Numbered from the stretch's first letter, positions 1 to 5,780 are shown. The stretch is 8,236 nucleotides of DNA from Thermoanaerobaculia bacterium (GCA_017883215.1 JADGOA010000163.1:1-8236); one strand, 5' to 3'. A program made the numbers and translations. Notes: generated by a model from the sequence alone, not told the origin.

Positions 1-87
1 TTCTACCACTTCGGCGCGTACGAGATCTGGGGCCTGACCGGACGGATGGTCAAGTCGTTCATGGACCTGGTGTGGCAGGCGGTGTGA
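1..87 (+). CDS. Nudix hydrolase, CoA-pyrophosphatase-like, C-terminal fragment
   Basis: The open frame enters from the left edge and ends at TGA 85-87, giving 28 residues. The tail reads FYHFGAYEIWGLTGRMV and continues to WQAV. The Y-x-IWG-x-T-x-RM pattern is the usual C-terminal signature of bacterial CoA-pyrophosphatase Nudix proteins (NudL/YeaB type), which split coenzyme A into phosphopantetheine and adenosine 3',5'-bisphosphate. The Nudix box itself lies outside the window, so the family call rests on this tail alone. The stop is followed within 8 bases by a tandem-repeat inverted repeat, with no U-tract terminator. Another Nudix subfamily is possible. Confidence 0.6.
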   Translation, partial: FYHFGAYEIWGLTGRMVKSFMDLVWQAV

Positions 88-94
88 TTCAGAT

Positions 95-181
95 CGCAGT
101 CCGCAGACCGCAGTCCGCGGTTTCCCCAAACCTCGGCTGAACTTGCCTAGGGGCCGTCCTTGAACTGCGGTCTGCGGTCTG
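95..181. repeat. Inverted repeat built from 7-base tandem units (IR1)
   Basis: The left arm holds four consecutive heptamers at 95-122: CGCAGTC, CGCAGAC, CGCAGTC, CGCGGTT. The right arm at 162-181 is the reverse complement of 97-116 at 18 of 20 positions. The arms are separated by about 45 bases, including TAGGGGCCGTCC at 148-159. The right arm stops 4 bases before the TATAAT box at 186. There is no T-run directly after the right arm, so it is not a classical intrinsic terminator. It resembles short tandemly repeated repetitive sequences known from other bacteria; its function is unknown. Confidence 0.75.
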
Positions 182-185
182 TGCT

Positions 186-191
186 TATAAT
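186..191 (+). promoter_or_regulatory. Sigma70-type -10 box upstream of the dehydrogenase gene
   Basis: A perfect TATAAT lies 38 bases upstream of the ATG at 230 and is followed by CCGCGCACT. The same box plus CGCGCACT precedes yebC at 4242-4255. No good TTGACA is found at 16-18 bases distance; the best match, TTGAAC at 160-165, is 20 bases away and lies in the right arm of the preceding repeat. A start site near 197-199 would give a short leader of about 30 bases containing the GGAGG at 220-224. Confidence 0.6.
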
Positions 192-229
192 CCGCGCACT
201 TTTTTGCGAGAGAGCCCTCGGAGGAGTGG

Positions 230-1285
230 ATGACGAAACGAATTGCGGTGATTCCGGGCGACGGAATCGGTCCGGAAGTGATCGCTGCCGGGATGCGTGT
301 GCTGGAACGGGTCAACAGCCAGCGGAAGCTCGGACTCGAGTTCACACACTTCGGCTGGAATGCCGACGAGTACCTCCGCACCGGCATCTCCATGCCGCCG
401 GGCGCCATGGACGACATTCGCAACAATTACGACGCCGTCTACCTAGGCGCGTTCGGCGACCCCCGCGTCCCCGACATGAAGCACGCTTCCGACATCCTCC
501 TCGGGATGCGCTTTCAGCTCGATCTCTACGTCAACTACCGTCCCGTGAAGTTGCTCAACAAAGCGCTCTGTCCACTGAAGGACAAGGGCGTCAAAGACAT
601 CGACATGGTGATCTTCCGCGAGAATACCGAGGGTGCCTACGTCGGCATGGGGGGATTCTTCAAGAAGGGGACCCCTGAAGAGATCGCCATCCAGGAAGAC
701 GTTTCGACGAGGAGGGGAGTGGAGCGGATCATCCGCTACGCCTTCGATTTCGCGAAGACAACGGGGCGCAAGTCGGTGTGCATGGCCGACAAGAACAACG
801 TCATGCGCTACGGCGGCGACCTCTGGCTGCGTACGTTCGAGGAGATCGCCAGGGAGTACCCGGAGATCGAGCACTTTCACCTGTTCGTGGACGCGCTGAC
901 GATGCAGATGGTCCGCGCCCCGGAGATGTTCAGCGTCGTCGTCACCAACAACATGTTCGGTGACATCGTGACCGACCTCGGCGCTGCGCTGCAGGGCGGC
1001 CTGGGAATGGCGGCGTCCGGGAACATCAATCCCGGGAAGGTGTCGCTTTTCGAGCCGATCCATGGCAGCGCACCGAAGTACACCGGAAAGGATGTGTCGA
1101 ACCCCGTCGGCGCGATCCTGACGGCAGCGATGATGCTCGACTACCTCGGCTTTGCCGCGGAAGGCGAGGCCATCGAGCACGCCGTCGTTGCGGCGATCGA
1201 TGCGCGGGAGGCGACCAGAGACATCGGCGGCTCGCTCGGAACGAAGGCGACAGGCGAGGCGATCCTGAGACGCCTGGAAATGTGA
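230..1285 (+). CDS. Isocitrate/isopropylmalate/tartrate dehydrogenase family enzyme
   Basis: This 351-residue cytosolic enzyme would oxidatively decarboxylate a 2-hydroxy acid with a malate-like core. Visible landmarks are the N-terminal GDGIGPEV at 10-17, substrate arginines R94, R104 (NYRP) and R130, FRENTEGAY at 129-137 with Tyr137, the catalytic lysine in ADKNNV (Lys188), Asp221, and NMFGDIVTDLG at 241-251 with metal ligands Asp245 and Asp249. The cofactor segment HGSAPKYTGKDVSNP spans 278-292. The length is normal for LeuB/TtuC. RENTEG is more typical of tartrate/D-malate and isocitrate enzymes than of LeuB, which usually has RELTGG. The Lys283-Tyr284 pair is that of NADP-isocitrate dehydrogenases. 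The start is set by GGAGG 220-224, 5 bases before ATG. No leuA, leuC or leuD lies nearby, so the substrate (3-isopropylmalate, D-malate, tartrate or another) cannot be fixed. Family membership is near certain. Confidence 0.93.
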   Translation: MTKRIAVIPGDGIGPEVIAAGMRVLERVNSQRKLGLEFTHFGWNADEYLRTGISMPPGAMDDIRNNYDAVYLGAFGDPRVPDMKHASDILLGMRFQLDLYVNYRPVKLLNKALCPLKDKGVKDIDMVIFRENTEGAYVGMGGFFKKGTPEEIAIQEDVSTRRGVERIIRYAFDFAKTTGRKSVCMADKNNVMRYGGDLWLRTFEEIAREYPEIEHFHLFVDALTMQMVRAPEMFSVVVTNNMFGDIVTDLGAALQGGLGMAASGNINPGKVSLFEPIHGSAPKYTGKDVSNPVGAILTAAMMLDYLGFAAEGEAIEHAVVAAIDAREATRDIGGSLGTKATGEAILRRLEM

Positions 1286-1325
1286 CCGCCCCGAGTACGG
1301 CGTTCAGCTGAGTCAGCTTCACTGT

Positions 1326-1462
1326 AGGGACGCTCAGCAGCGCGTCCGCAACTCTGCTGCGCGGAACGTATCCGCATGAGGGGCCGTCCGCGAAAGGACC
1401 GCACTGTCTGCTGACGTCTCACTTCGTTCACCGGGGCTGCGGACGCGCTGCTGCGCGTCCCT
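1326..1462. repeat. 137-base element with 25-base near-perfect inverted ends (IR2)
   Basis: Bases 1326-1350 and 1438-1462 are reverse complements at 24 of 25 positions (the exception is T at 1334). The interior holds AGGGGCCGTCC at 1379-1389, identical to an 11-base string in the loop of IR1, and a small hairpin GTCC-GCGAAA-GGAC at 1386-1399. A 10-base direct repeat, CTGCGCGTCC/CTGCGCGTCG, spans 1451-1470 at the right edge. No target-site duplication is evident and there is no coding potential. The element fills most of the 305-base gap 1286-1590. The rest of that gap holds a short palindrome near 1304-1316, a weak promoter near 1512 and the leader of the peptidase gene. It could be a MITE-like or REP-like element. 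Confidence 0.7.
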
Positions 1463-1511
1463 GCGCGTCGACCGCGTGACGCCGCGCCTTCTTGCCGCGC
1501 TCGCCAGCGCA

Positions 1512-1517
1512 TACAAT
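1512..1517 (+). promoter_or_regulatory. Possible -10 box of the S46 peptidase gene
   Basis: TACAAT lies 73 bases upstream of the GTG at 1591 and is followed by TCCTCGCGCTACG, loosely like the CGCGCACT seen after the two other -10 boxes in this window. No convincing -35 is visible. This is a weak call made mainly by analogy. Confidence 0.35.
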
Positions 1518-1579
1518 TCCTCGCGCTACGAGCCCGCTCTCCGTTGCTGTCCAACTTGGCGGAGCGCGCACCCATCAAA

Positions 1580-1585
1580 AAGGAG
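1580..1585 (+). promoter_or_regulatory. Shine-Dalgarno deciding the GTG start at 1591
   Basis: AAGGAG is followed by 5 bases and then GTG 1591. An in-frame ATG at 1492 would give 33 extra residues with no ribosome site, placed in front of an otherwise perfect signal peptide. The GTG start is therefore preferred. Confidence 0.85.
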
Positions 1586-1590
1586 ACTGC

Positions 1591-3750
1591 GTGAAGAAAG
1601 CACTATTCGTGTTCATGGCGATTTTCGCGATCGCCGCGTATGCCGACGAAGGCATGTGGATGCCGCAGCAGATGCCGCAGATCGCGGCTGAGCTGCAAAA
1701 GGCAGGCATCAAGATCGATCCGAGCCGGCTCACCGACCTGACCGGCGATCCGATGGGAGCCGTGATCTCGTTGGGCGGCTGCACCGCTTCGTTCGTTTCG
1801 CCCGATGGTCTGGTCGTGACCAACCACCACTGCGCGTTCGGCTCGATTCAGTTCAATTCGACGCCGCAGCGGGATCTGCTGAAGAACGGTTTCCTGGCCA
1901 GGACGCGCGAAGAAGAACTGCCGGCCGGGCCCGGATCGCGCGTGTTCGTCACCACGAAGATCGAGGACGTGACGCCGCTGGTCACCGGAAAGCTGTCGCC
2001 GAAGCTGGGCGACGTGGAGCGCGCCAAGGCCATCGAGACGAACACCAAGACGCTGGTCAGCGAGTGCGAAAAGCCGGGCGGTGTTCGCTGTCGGGTGGCC
2101 TCGTTTTTCGAGGGCTCGCAGTATCTGCAGATGACGCAGATGGAAATCCGCGACGTGCGCCTCGTCTACGCGCCGGCCGAGGGGATCGGCAATTTCGGAG
2201 GTGAGACCGACAACTGGATGTGGCCGCGCCACACCGGAGACTGGTCGTTCTACCGCGCCTACGTCGGCAAGGACGGCAAACCGGCCGATCCTTCCAAGGA
2301 CAATGTGGCATTCCACCCGGCTCATTACCTGAAAGTCGCCCAGACCGGCATCAAACCCGGTGACTTCGTCATGGTGGCCGGCTATCCGGGCCGCACGTCC
2401 CGTTATCGCACCGAGTTCGAAGTGCAGCAGGCGAAGGATTTCAGCCTTCCGACGACGATCCGGTACTACACCGACTTGAGCAAGATCCTTTCGGACCTCG
2501 GCGCGAACAACCGCCAGACGCAGATCCGGAACGCGCCGCGCATCAGGGGCTTCGACAACACCCTGAAGAACTACACCGGAACGCTTTCCACTCTGAACAA
2601 GGGAACGATCCTGCAGCAGCGCCACCAGCGCGAAGCCGACCTGGCCGCGTTCCTGGCCTCGCATCCCGACGCCGCGAAGAAGTACGCGGGCGTCCTGGAC
2701 AAGATCAACAAGCTCGACAAGGAATCGGCGGCGACCCGCGAGCGCGACGCGGTCCTGGGCATGACCGTTCGTTCCTCGCCGCTGCTGTCCCAGGCCAGCA
2801 GGCTCTATCGCTACTCCGTCGAGAAGGCGAAGAAAGATCTCGACCGCGCTCCCGGCTTCCAGGAGCGTGATGTCCCGATGCTGCAGCAGTCGTCGGCCCG
2901 CGCGCAGAGCTCGATCGACCTGCCGAGCGACCGCGCAGGACTGCGGTACATGCTCATCGAGACCACGAAACTCCCGGCTGGGCAGCGCATCGCCCCGATC
3001 GACGCGGCGCTGGCAAAGACCGGCAAGAGTGGAACCGAAGCGGTCGACGCTCTTCTCGATCAGCTCTACGCCAACACGAAGCTGGCGGACCTCGAGGCGC
3101 GGAAGGCCATGCTCGGCGAGACGAAGGCTCAGCTCGAGGCGCGCAACGACGCCATGATCAACCTTGCGGCGGCGCTCTATCCGCTCGACAAGGCGATCGA
3201 GGACCAGGAGCGCCAGGTCACCGGTGCCATGTCGCGCGTGCGGCCCCTCTACATGGAAGCGCTGCGCGAGATGACCGGTGGCAAGCTCTATCCGGATGCG
3301 AACTCGACGCTGCGCATCACGTTCGGGAACGTGAAGGGCTACTCGCCGAAGGATGGGGTGTGGTACGAGCCGCAGACGACGGTTTTCGGCGTGCTGCAGA
3401 AGGACACCGGCAGCGGTGAATTCGACAGCCCGAAGAACCTGCTCGCGGCGATCAGCGGCAAGAAGTTCGCCCCGTACGGCGAGCCGCAGATCGGTGGCGC
3501 AGTGCCGATCGACTTTCTCTCCAACGTCGACACGACCGGCGGCAACTCCGGTTCGCCAACGCTCAACGCCAACGGCGAGCTGTGCGGTTTGCTGTTCGAC
3601 GGCACCTGGGAATCGCGCGGGTCGGATTTCCTGACCGACGAGAACACGCGCTCGATTCACGTCGACGCGCAGTACATGCTGTGGGTCATGGACGCTGTGG
3701 ACGGCGCTCACAACCTGCTGCAGGAGATGGGCATCACGCCGAAGTTCTGA
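1591..3750 (+). CDS. Exported S46 family dipeptidyl-peptidase, DPP7-like
   Basis: This serine exopeptidase would release dipeptides from peptide N-termini in the periplasm or at the cell surface. With the GTG start it has 719 residues, the usual S46 length. Residues 1-18 form a signal peptide (MKK, hydrophobic core, AYA cut before DEGMW, the typical mature start). The chymotrypsin-like catalytic residues are the His79/His80 pair in TNHHC, Asp217 in WPRHTGDW, and Ser653 in TTGGNSGSP. Asn208, Trp209 and Asp670 match the residues that hold the substrate's free amino group. A helical, charged domain at roughly 280-560 caps the active site, as in the family. Gly671, 18 residues after the serine, sits where DPP11 has the arginine that selects Asp/Glu. 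A DPP7-like preference for hydrophobic P1 residues is therefore inferred. The gene is monocistronic: a strong terminator follows. No partner exporter or other peptidase is nearby. It probably serves peptide nutrition. Confidence 0.95.
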   Translation: MKKALFVFMAIFAIAAYADEGMWMPQQMPQIAAELQKAGIKIDPSRLTDLTGDPMGAVISLGGCTASFVSPDGLVVTNHHCAFGSIQFNSTPQRDLLKNGFLARTREEELPAGPGSRVFVTTKIEDVTPLVTGKLSPKLGDVERAKAIETNTKTLVSECEKPGGVRCRVASFFEGSQYLQMTQMEIRDVRLVYAPAEGIGNFGGETDNWMWPRHTGDWSFYRAYVGKDGKPADPSKDNVAFHPAHYLKVAQTGIKPGDFVMVAGYPGRTSRYRTEFEVQQAKDFSLPTTIRYYTDLSKILSDLGANNRQTQIRNAPRIRGFDNTLKNYTGTLSTLNKGTILQQRHQREADLAAFLASHPDAAKKYAGVLDKINKLDKESAATRERDAVLGMTVRSSPLLSQASRLYRYSVEKAKKDLDRAPGFQERDVPMLQQSSARAQSSIDLPSDRAGLRYMLIETTKLPAGQRIAPIDAALAKTGKSGTEAVDALLDQLYANTKLADLEARKAMLGETKAQLEARNDAMINLAAALYPLDKAIEDQERQVTGAMSRVRPLYMEALREMTGGKLYPDANSTLRITFGNVKGYSPKDGVWYEPQTTVFGVLQKDTGSGEFDSPKNLLAAISGKKFAPYGEPQIGGAVPIDFLSNVDTTGGNSGSPTLNANGELCGLLFDGTWESRGSDFLTDENTRSIHVDAQYMLWVMDAVDGAHNLLQEMGITPKF

Positions 3751-3795
3751 TCGCTGGTGGATCCTGAGGCGCGATGCGCTGAAGGATGTTTCGGG

Positions 3796-3829
3796 GCGCC
3801 GCGACGAGCAATCGTCGCGGCGCTGTTTT
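3796..3829 (+). terminator. Rho-independent terminator of the peptidase gene
   Basis: A perfect 12-base stem (GCGCCGCGACGA at 3796-3807 with 3812-3823) is closed by a GCAA tetraloop and followed by TGTTTT. It lies 46 bases after the TGA of the peptidase gene. Confidence 0.9.
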
Positions 3830-3857
3830 GCGCCTCTTTGCACTGAAAATGAGGATC

Positions 3858-3901
3858 CGCCGGACGAGGACGTCCGGCGAATGCGGACGAGGACGTCCGC
3901 A
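3858..3901. repeat. Two tandem hairpins sharing one 16-base core
   Basis: CGGACGAGGACGTCCG occurs at 3861-3876 and again at 3884-3899, with a 23-base period. Each copy folds with a GAGGAC loop: an 8-base stem 3858-3865/3872-3879 and a 7-base stem 3882-3888/3895-3901. The pair sits 3 bases beyond the stop of the minus-strand small gene. On that strand the second hairpin is followed by a moderately T-rich stretch (CTCATTTTC), so it could end that transcript. It may also be a copy of a dispersed intergenic repeat. Confidence 0.65.
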
Positions 3902-3904
3902 CTC

Positions 3905-4102
3905 CTAGACTTCGATTTCTTCCACGAAGCCGCCACGCATGCGGAGGCGCACCGTGCGGTCGAACACGTCACGAACCCAGACGCGATTTCCCGGGCTCGT
4001 GGTGTCGATCGTGTCGATGAGCTCGATCAGCTCCTCGGGAGTGTTCGCGACGACGCACTCACCGTCGTCGAAAATGAGGCGGAGGGGAAATTCGGGTTTC
4101 AT
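3905..4102 (-). CDS. Small conserved-looking hypothetical protein, 65 residues
   Basis: The reading frame runs on the minus strand from ATG (4102-4100) to TAG (3907-3905). Codon third positions are strongly G/C in the manner of the neighbouring genes, and the protein is acidic and regular. A strand-like start (FPLRLIFDDG) and ECVVAN are followed by a helix-like TPEELIELIDTID and a C-terminal strand region (RVWVRDVFDRTVRLRMRGG, then FVEEIEV). There is no signal peptide, membrane segment or cysteine pair. I do not recognise a family or function. It is convergent with the S46 peptidase and divergent from yebC. No Shine-Dalgarno is visible; instead an inverted repeat begins 8 bases upstream of the start codon, which could fold in the leader. 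Confidence 0.65.
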   Translation of the reverse strand: MKPEFPLRLIFDDGECVVANTPEELIELIDTIDTTSPGNRVWVRDVFDRTVRLRMRGGFVEEIEV

Positions 4103-4110
4103 GTCGTGTA

Positions 4111-4180
4111 CCGGGTCACGGGGTCACGAGGTTGCGAGGTCGCGCCCCGTAGGGTCGAAACCTCGTGACCTCGTAACCGG
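4111..4180. repeat. Inverted repeat built from 8-base tandem units (IR3)
   Basis: The left arm contains four octamers at 4113-4144 (GGGTCACG, GGGTCACG, AGGTTGCG, AGGTCGCG). The right arm at 4156-4178 carries three reverse-complement units (CGAAACCT, CGTGACCT, CGTAACC). Bases 4111-4137 pair with 4155-4180 with one gap and a few mismatches. The loop includes GTAGGGTCGAAAC at 4149-4161. It lies between divergent genes and is not followed by a T-run, so termination is unlikely. It is the same architecture as IR1 and IR4 with a different unit. Confidence 0.75.
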
Positions 4181-4218
4181 CCGGCGGGCAGGGCCCATTT
4201 CGCCGGTTTCCGCAGCGC

Positions 4219-4247
4219 TCGACCGACTGCGTCGTTCCGCATATAAT
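4219..4247 (+). promoter_or_regulatory. Sigma70-type promoter of yebC
   Basis: TCGACC at 4219-4224 (4 of 6 matches to TTGACA) is followed after a 17-base spacer by a perfect TATAAT at 4242-4247. CGCGCACT follows at once, as in the promoter at 186. The leader to ATG 4314 would be about 60 bases. Confidence 0.6.
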
Positions 4248-4313
4248 CGCGCACTCGATTTCTCTGGAGACGTGTGGCGTCAGCCCGTTTCCCTTCCTGA
4301 AAGAGGACCATCC

Positions 4314-5060
4314 ATGTCTGGCCATAATAAGTGGAGCAGCATCAAGCACAAGAAAGGTGCTACCGATGCCAAGCGCGGAAAAGTATTCACGCGCATCATC
4401 AAGGAAATGGCTGTCGCCGCCCGACTCGGCGGTGGTGACATCGAGGCCAACCCGCGCCTCCGTGCGGCAGTCGTCGAAGCGAAGGCGAACAACATGCCGA
4501 AGGACAACATCGAGCGCGCCATCAAACGGGGCACTGGCGAGATCGAGGGCGCAGCCTACGAAGAAGTGACTTACGAGGGCTACGGGGCCGGCGGTGTCGC
4601 CGTCATGGTTGAAGCGCTGACCGACAACACCAACCGCACCACTCCCGAGATCCGCCGCATCTTCGAAAAGGCCGGCGGCAATTTCGGTACCCCCGGGTCG
4701 GTCCGTTTTCAGTTTGAGAAAAAGGGCTACTTCAGCGTCGAAAAGAGCGCCGTCGGTGAAGACAAGCTGATGGAAATCGTCCTCGAGGCCGGCGCCGACG
4801 ACCTGCAGTCCGACGATCCCGACACCTTTGAGATCTACGCCGCCCCGGAGAATTTCGAAGCGGTGCGGCAGGCCCTCGAGAAGAACAAGATCCCCACCGC
4901 GGTAGCGAAGCTCGACATGATCCCGTCGAACTACGTCTCCCTGGACGAGGCGAAGGCCAGGCAGGTCCTCAAGCTCCTCGACCTCCTCGACGATCACGAA
5001 GACGTCCAGAACGTCTGGACGAACTTCGACATCCCCGCGGAGATGATGGAATCAGCGTAG
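4314..5060 (+). CDS. yebC: YebC/PmpR family protein
   Basis: This is a 248-residue cytosolic protein of the YebC/TACO1 family. Members have been described as DNA-binding transcriptional regulators (PmpR) and more recently as ribosome-associated translation factors. The start MSGHNKWSSIKHKKGATDAKRG is diagnostic in its first 14 residues. Other signatures are the RLRAAV-EAKANNMPKDNIERAIKRGTG segment (about 48-74), YEGYGAGGVA (about 86-95), TDNTNRT (about 102-108), and GSVRFQFEKKG in place of the commoner GSVA-FxF. The C-terminal IPSNYVSLD and LDLLDDHEDVQNVWTNFD are also typical. The start is ATG 4314, supported by AGAGGA at 4302-4307 with 6 bases of spacing. Upstream in-frame codons back to 3939 fall in the repeat-bearing spacer and are rejected. 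No ruvC neighbour is present. A terminator follows directly. Confidence 0.97.
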   Translation: MSGHNKWSSIKHKKGATDAKRGKVFTRIIKEMAVAARLGGGDIEANPRLRAAVVEAKANNMPKDNIERAIKRGTGEIEGAAYEEVTYEGYGAGGVAVMVEALTDNTNRTTPEIRRIFEKAGGNFGTPGSVRFQFEKKGYFSVEKSAVGEDKLMEIVLEAGADDLQSDDPDTFEIYAAPENFEAVRQALEKNKIPTAVAKLDMIPSNYVSLDEAKARQVLKLLDLLDDHEDVQNVWTNFDIPAEMMESA

Positions 5061-5072
5061 AAATCCCGAACG

Positions 5073-5105
5073 ACCGGCGGCCTCCGAGCCGCCGGTTCTG
5101 TTTTT
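5073..5105 (+). terminator. Rho-independent terminator of yebC
   Basis: A 9-base perfect stem (ACCGGCGGC at 5073-5081 with 5088-5096) and a CTCCGA loop are followed by TCTGTTTTT. It begins 12 bases after the stop codon of yebC. Confidence 0.9.
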
Positions 5106-5138
5106 GAATGGTATCGCTCGCACCTGACGTTATGAGGC

Positions 5139-5211
5139 AGTGATTGGTGATCAGTGATTAGGGGCCCGGACTCTGAACTGATCACTAATAAATCACTAAT
5201 CACTGATCACT
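5139..5211. repeat. AT-rich inverted repeat built from 7-base tandem units (IR4)
   Basis: Left heptamers at 5139-5159 are AGTGATT, GGTGATC, AGTGATT. The right arm at 5191-5211 is AATCACT, AATCACT, GATCACT, and an additional GATCACT lies at 5180-5186. The arms are complementary at 18 of 21 positions. The left arm runs directly into TAGGGGCCCGGACTC, then TGAACT at 5174-5179, matching the TAGGGGCC...TGAACT of IR1. The composition is strikingly AT-rich against its surroundings. It lies between the yebC terminator and the haem-protein gene. Confidence 0.75.
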
Positions 5212-5257
5212 CAGACCATGGCCGCGTGGCACCGTCATTGAATGGACTGAAGGAATT

Positions 5258-5758
5258 ATGAGCCGTGCGAAGTGGATCCTTCTGATCATCCTCATCGTCA
5301 TCGTGGCAATTCAGCTCTACCGGCCGGCGATGACGAACCCGCCCATCGATGCTTCCCGCACGGTTCAGGCAACCGCGCAGGTTCCGCCGCAGGTCGACGC
5401 GATCCTCCGGCGGTCGTGTTACGACTGCCATTCGCACGAGACGCGCTGGCCGTGGTACACGAAGATCGCGCCGGCATCGTGGTTGCTCGCGAGCGACGTC
5501 AACGAGGGGCGGCAGGAGGCCAACTTCTCGAACTGGGCCGCGTTCGACAAACCGCACGCGGCGAAGAAGCTCGATCGCATCTGTAAAGAGGTTCAGGGTG
5601 GCGACATGCCCCCCTGGTACTACCTTCCGATGCATCAAACCGCGAAGCTCTCGGATGCGGACCGCCAGACCCTCTGCAACTGGGCTCACGGTGAAGAGGC
5701 CCGCATCTCGGCCGGCCTGACCCCCGCGGAACGCGCCGCTTCCGCGAAAGCGGACTGA
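5258..5758 (+). CDS. Membrane-anchored haem-binding (cytochrome c-like) protein
   Basis: This 166-residue protein has an N-terminal hydrophobic anchor (residues 6-20, ILLIILIVIVAIQ in part) preceded by Arg/Lys. The remainder would sit outside the cytoplasmic membrane. A single CxxCH haem attachment site, SCYDCHSHETRWPWY, has Cys54, Cys57 and His58. The later GGDMPPWYYLPMH (114-126) supplies methionine candidates for the sixth ligand, and LSDADRQTLCNWA follows. This order matches the Haem_bd domain family (PF14376 by memory), small monohaem proteins of uncertain electron partner. The start ATG 5258 has GAAGGA at 5249-5254 with rather tight spacing. Only 22 bases separate its stop from pncB, so the three downstream-oriented genes probably share a transcript. 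The link to NAD salvage is positional only. Confidence 0.88.
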   Translation: MSRAKWILLIILIVIVAIQLYRPAMTNPPIDASRTVQATAQVPPQVDAILRRSCYDCHSHETRWPWYTKIAPASWLLASDVNEGRQEANFSNWAAFDKPHAAKKLDRICKEVQGGDMPPWYYLPMHQTAKLSDADRQTLCNWAHGEEARISAGLTPAERAASAKAD

Positions 5759-5780
5759 GCAACTCTCCATCCTGCCCCCC

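Noticed and set aside
95..122. CRISPR-like repeats
   Set aside because: Units are 7 bases in direct contact with no spacers; no cas genes are present.
95..181. IR1 as intrinsic terminator of the Nudix gene
   Set aside because: The loop is about 45 bases and no T-run directly follows the right arm.
443..1180. 245-residue minus-strand frame opposite the dehydrogenase
   Set aside because: It is an antisense shadow; the plus-strand gene has complete family motifs and a ribosome site.
1492..1590. Upstream ATG extension of the S46 peptidase
   Set aside because: The extra 33 residues would bury the signal peptide and lack a ribosome site; AAGGAG before GTG 1591 fits better.
1603..3972. 789-residue open frame on the minus strand
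   Set aside because: It lies wholly opposite the well-supported S46 peptidase, has no recognisable domain, and is Arg/His/Val-rich as expected for the antisense of GC-rich codons.
3939..4313. N-terminal extension of yebC
   Set aside because: The conserved MSGHNKW start and its Shine-Dalgarno are at 4314; the extension crosses the repeat, the promoter and the antisense small gene.
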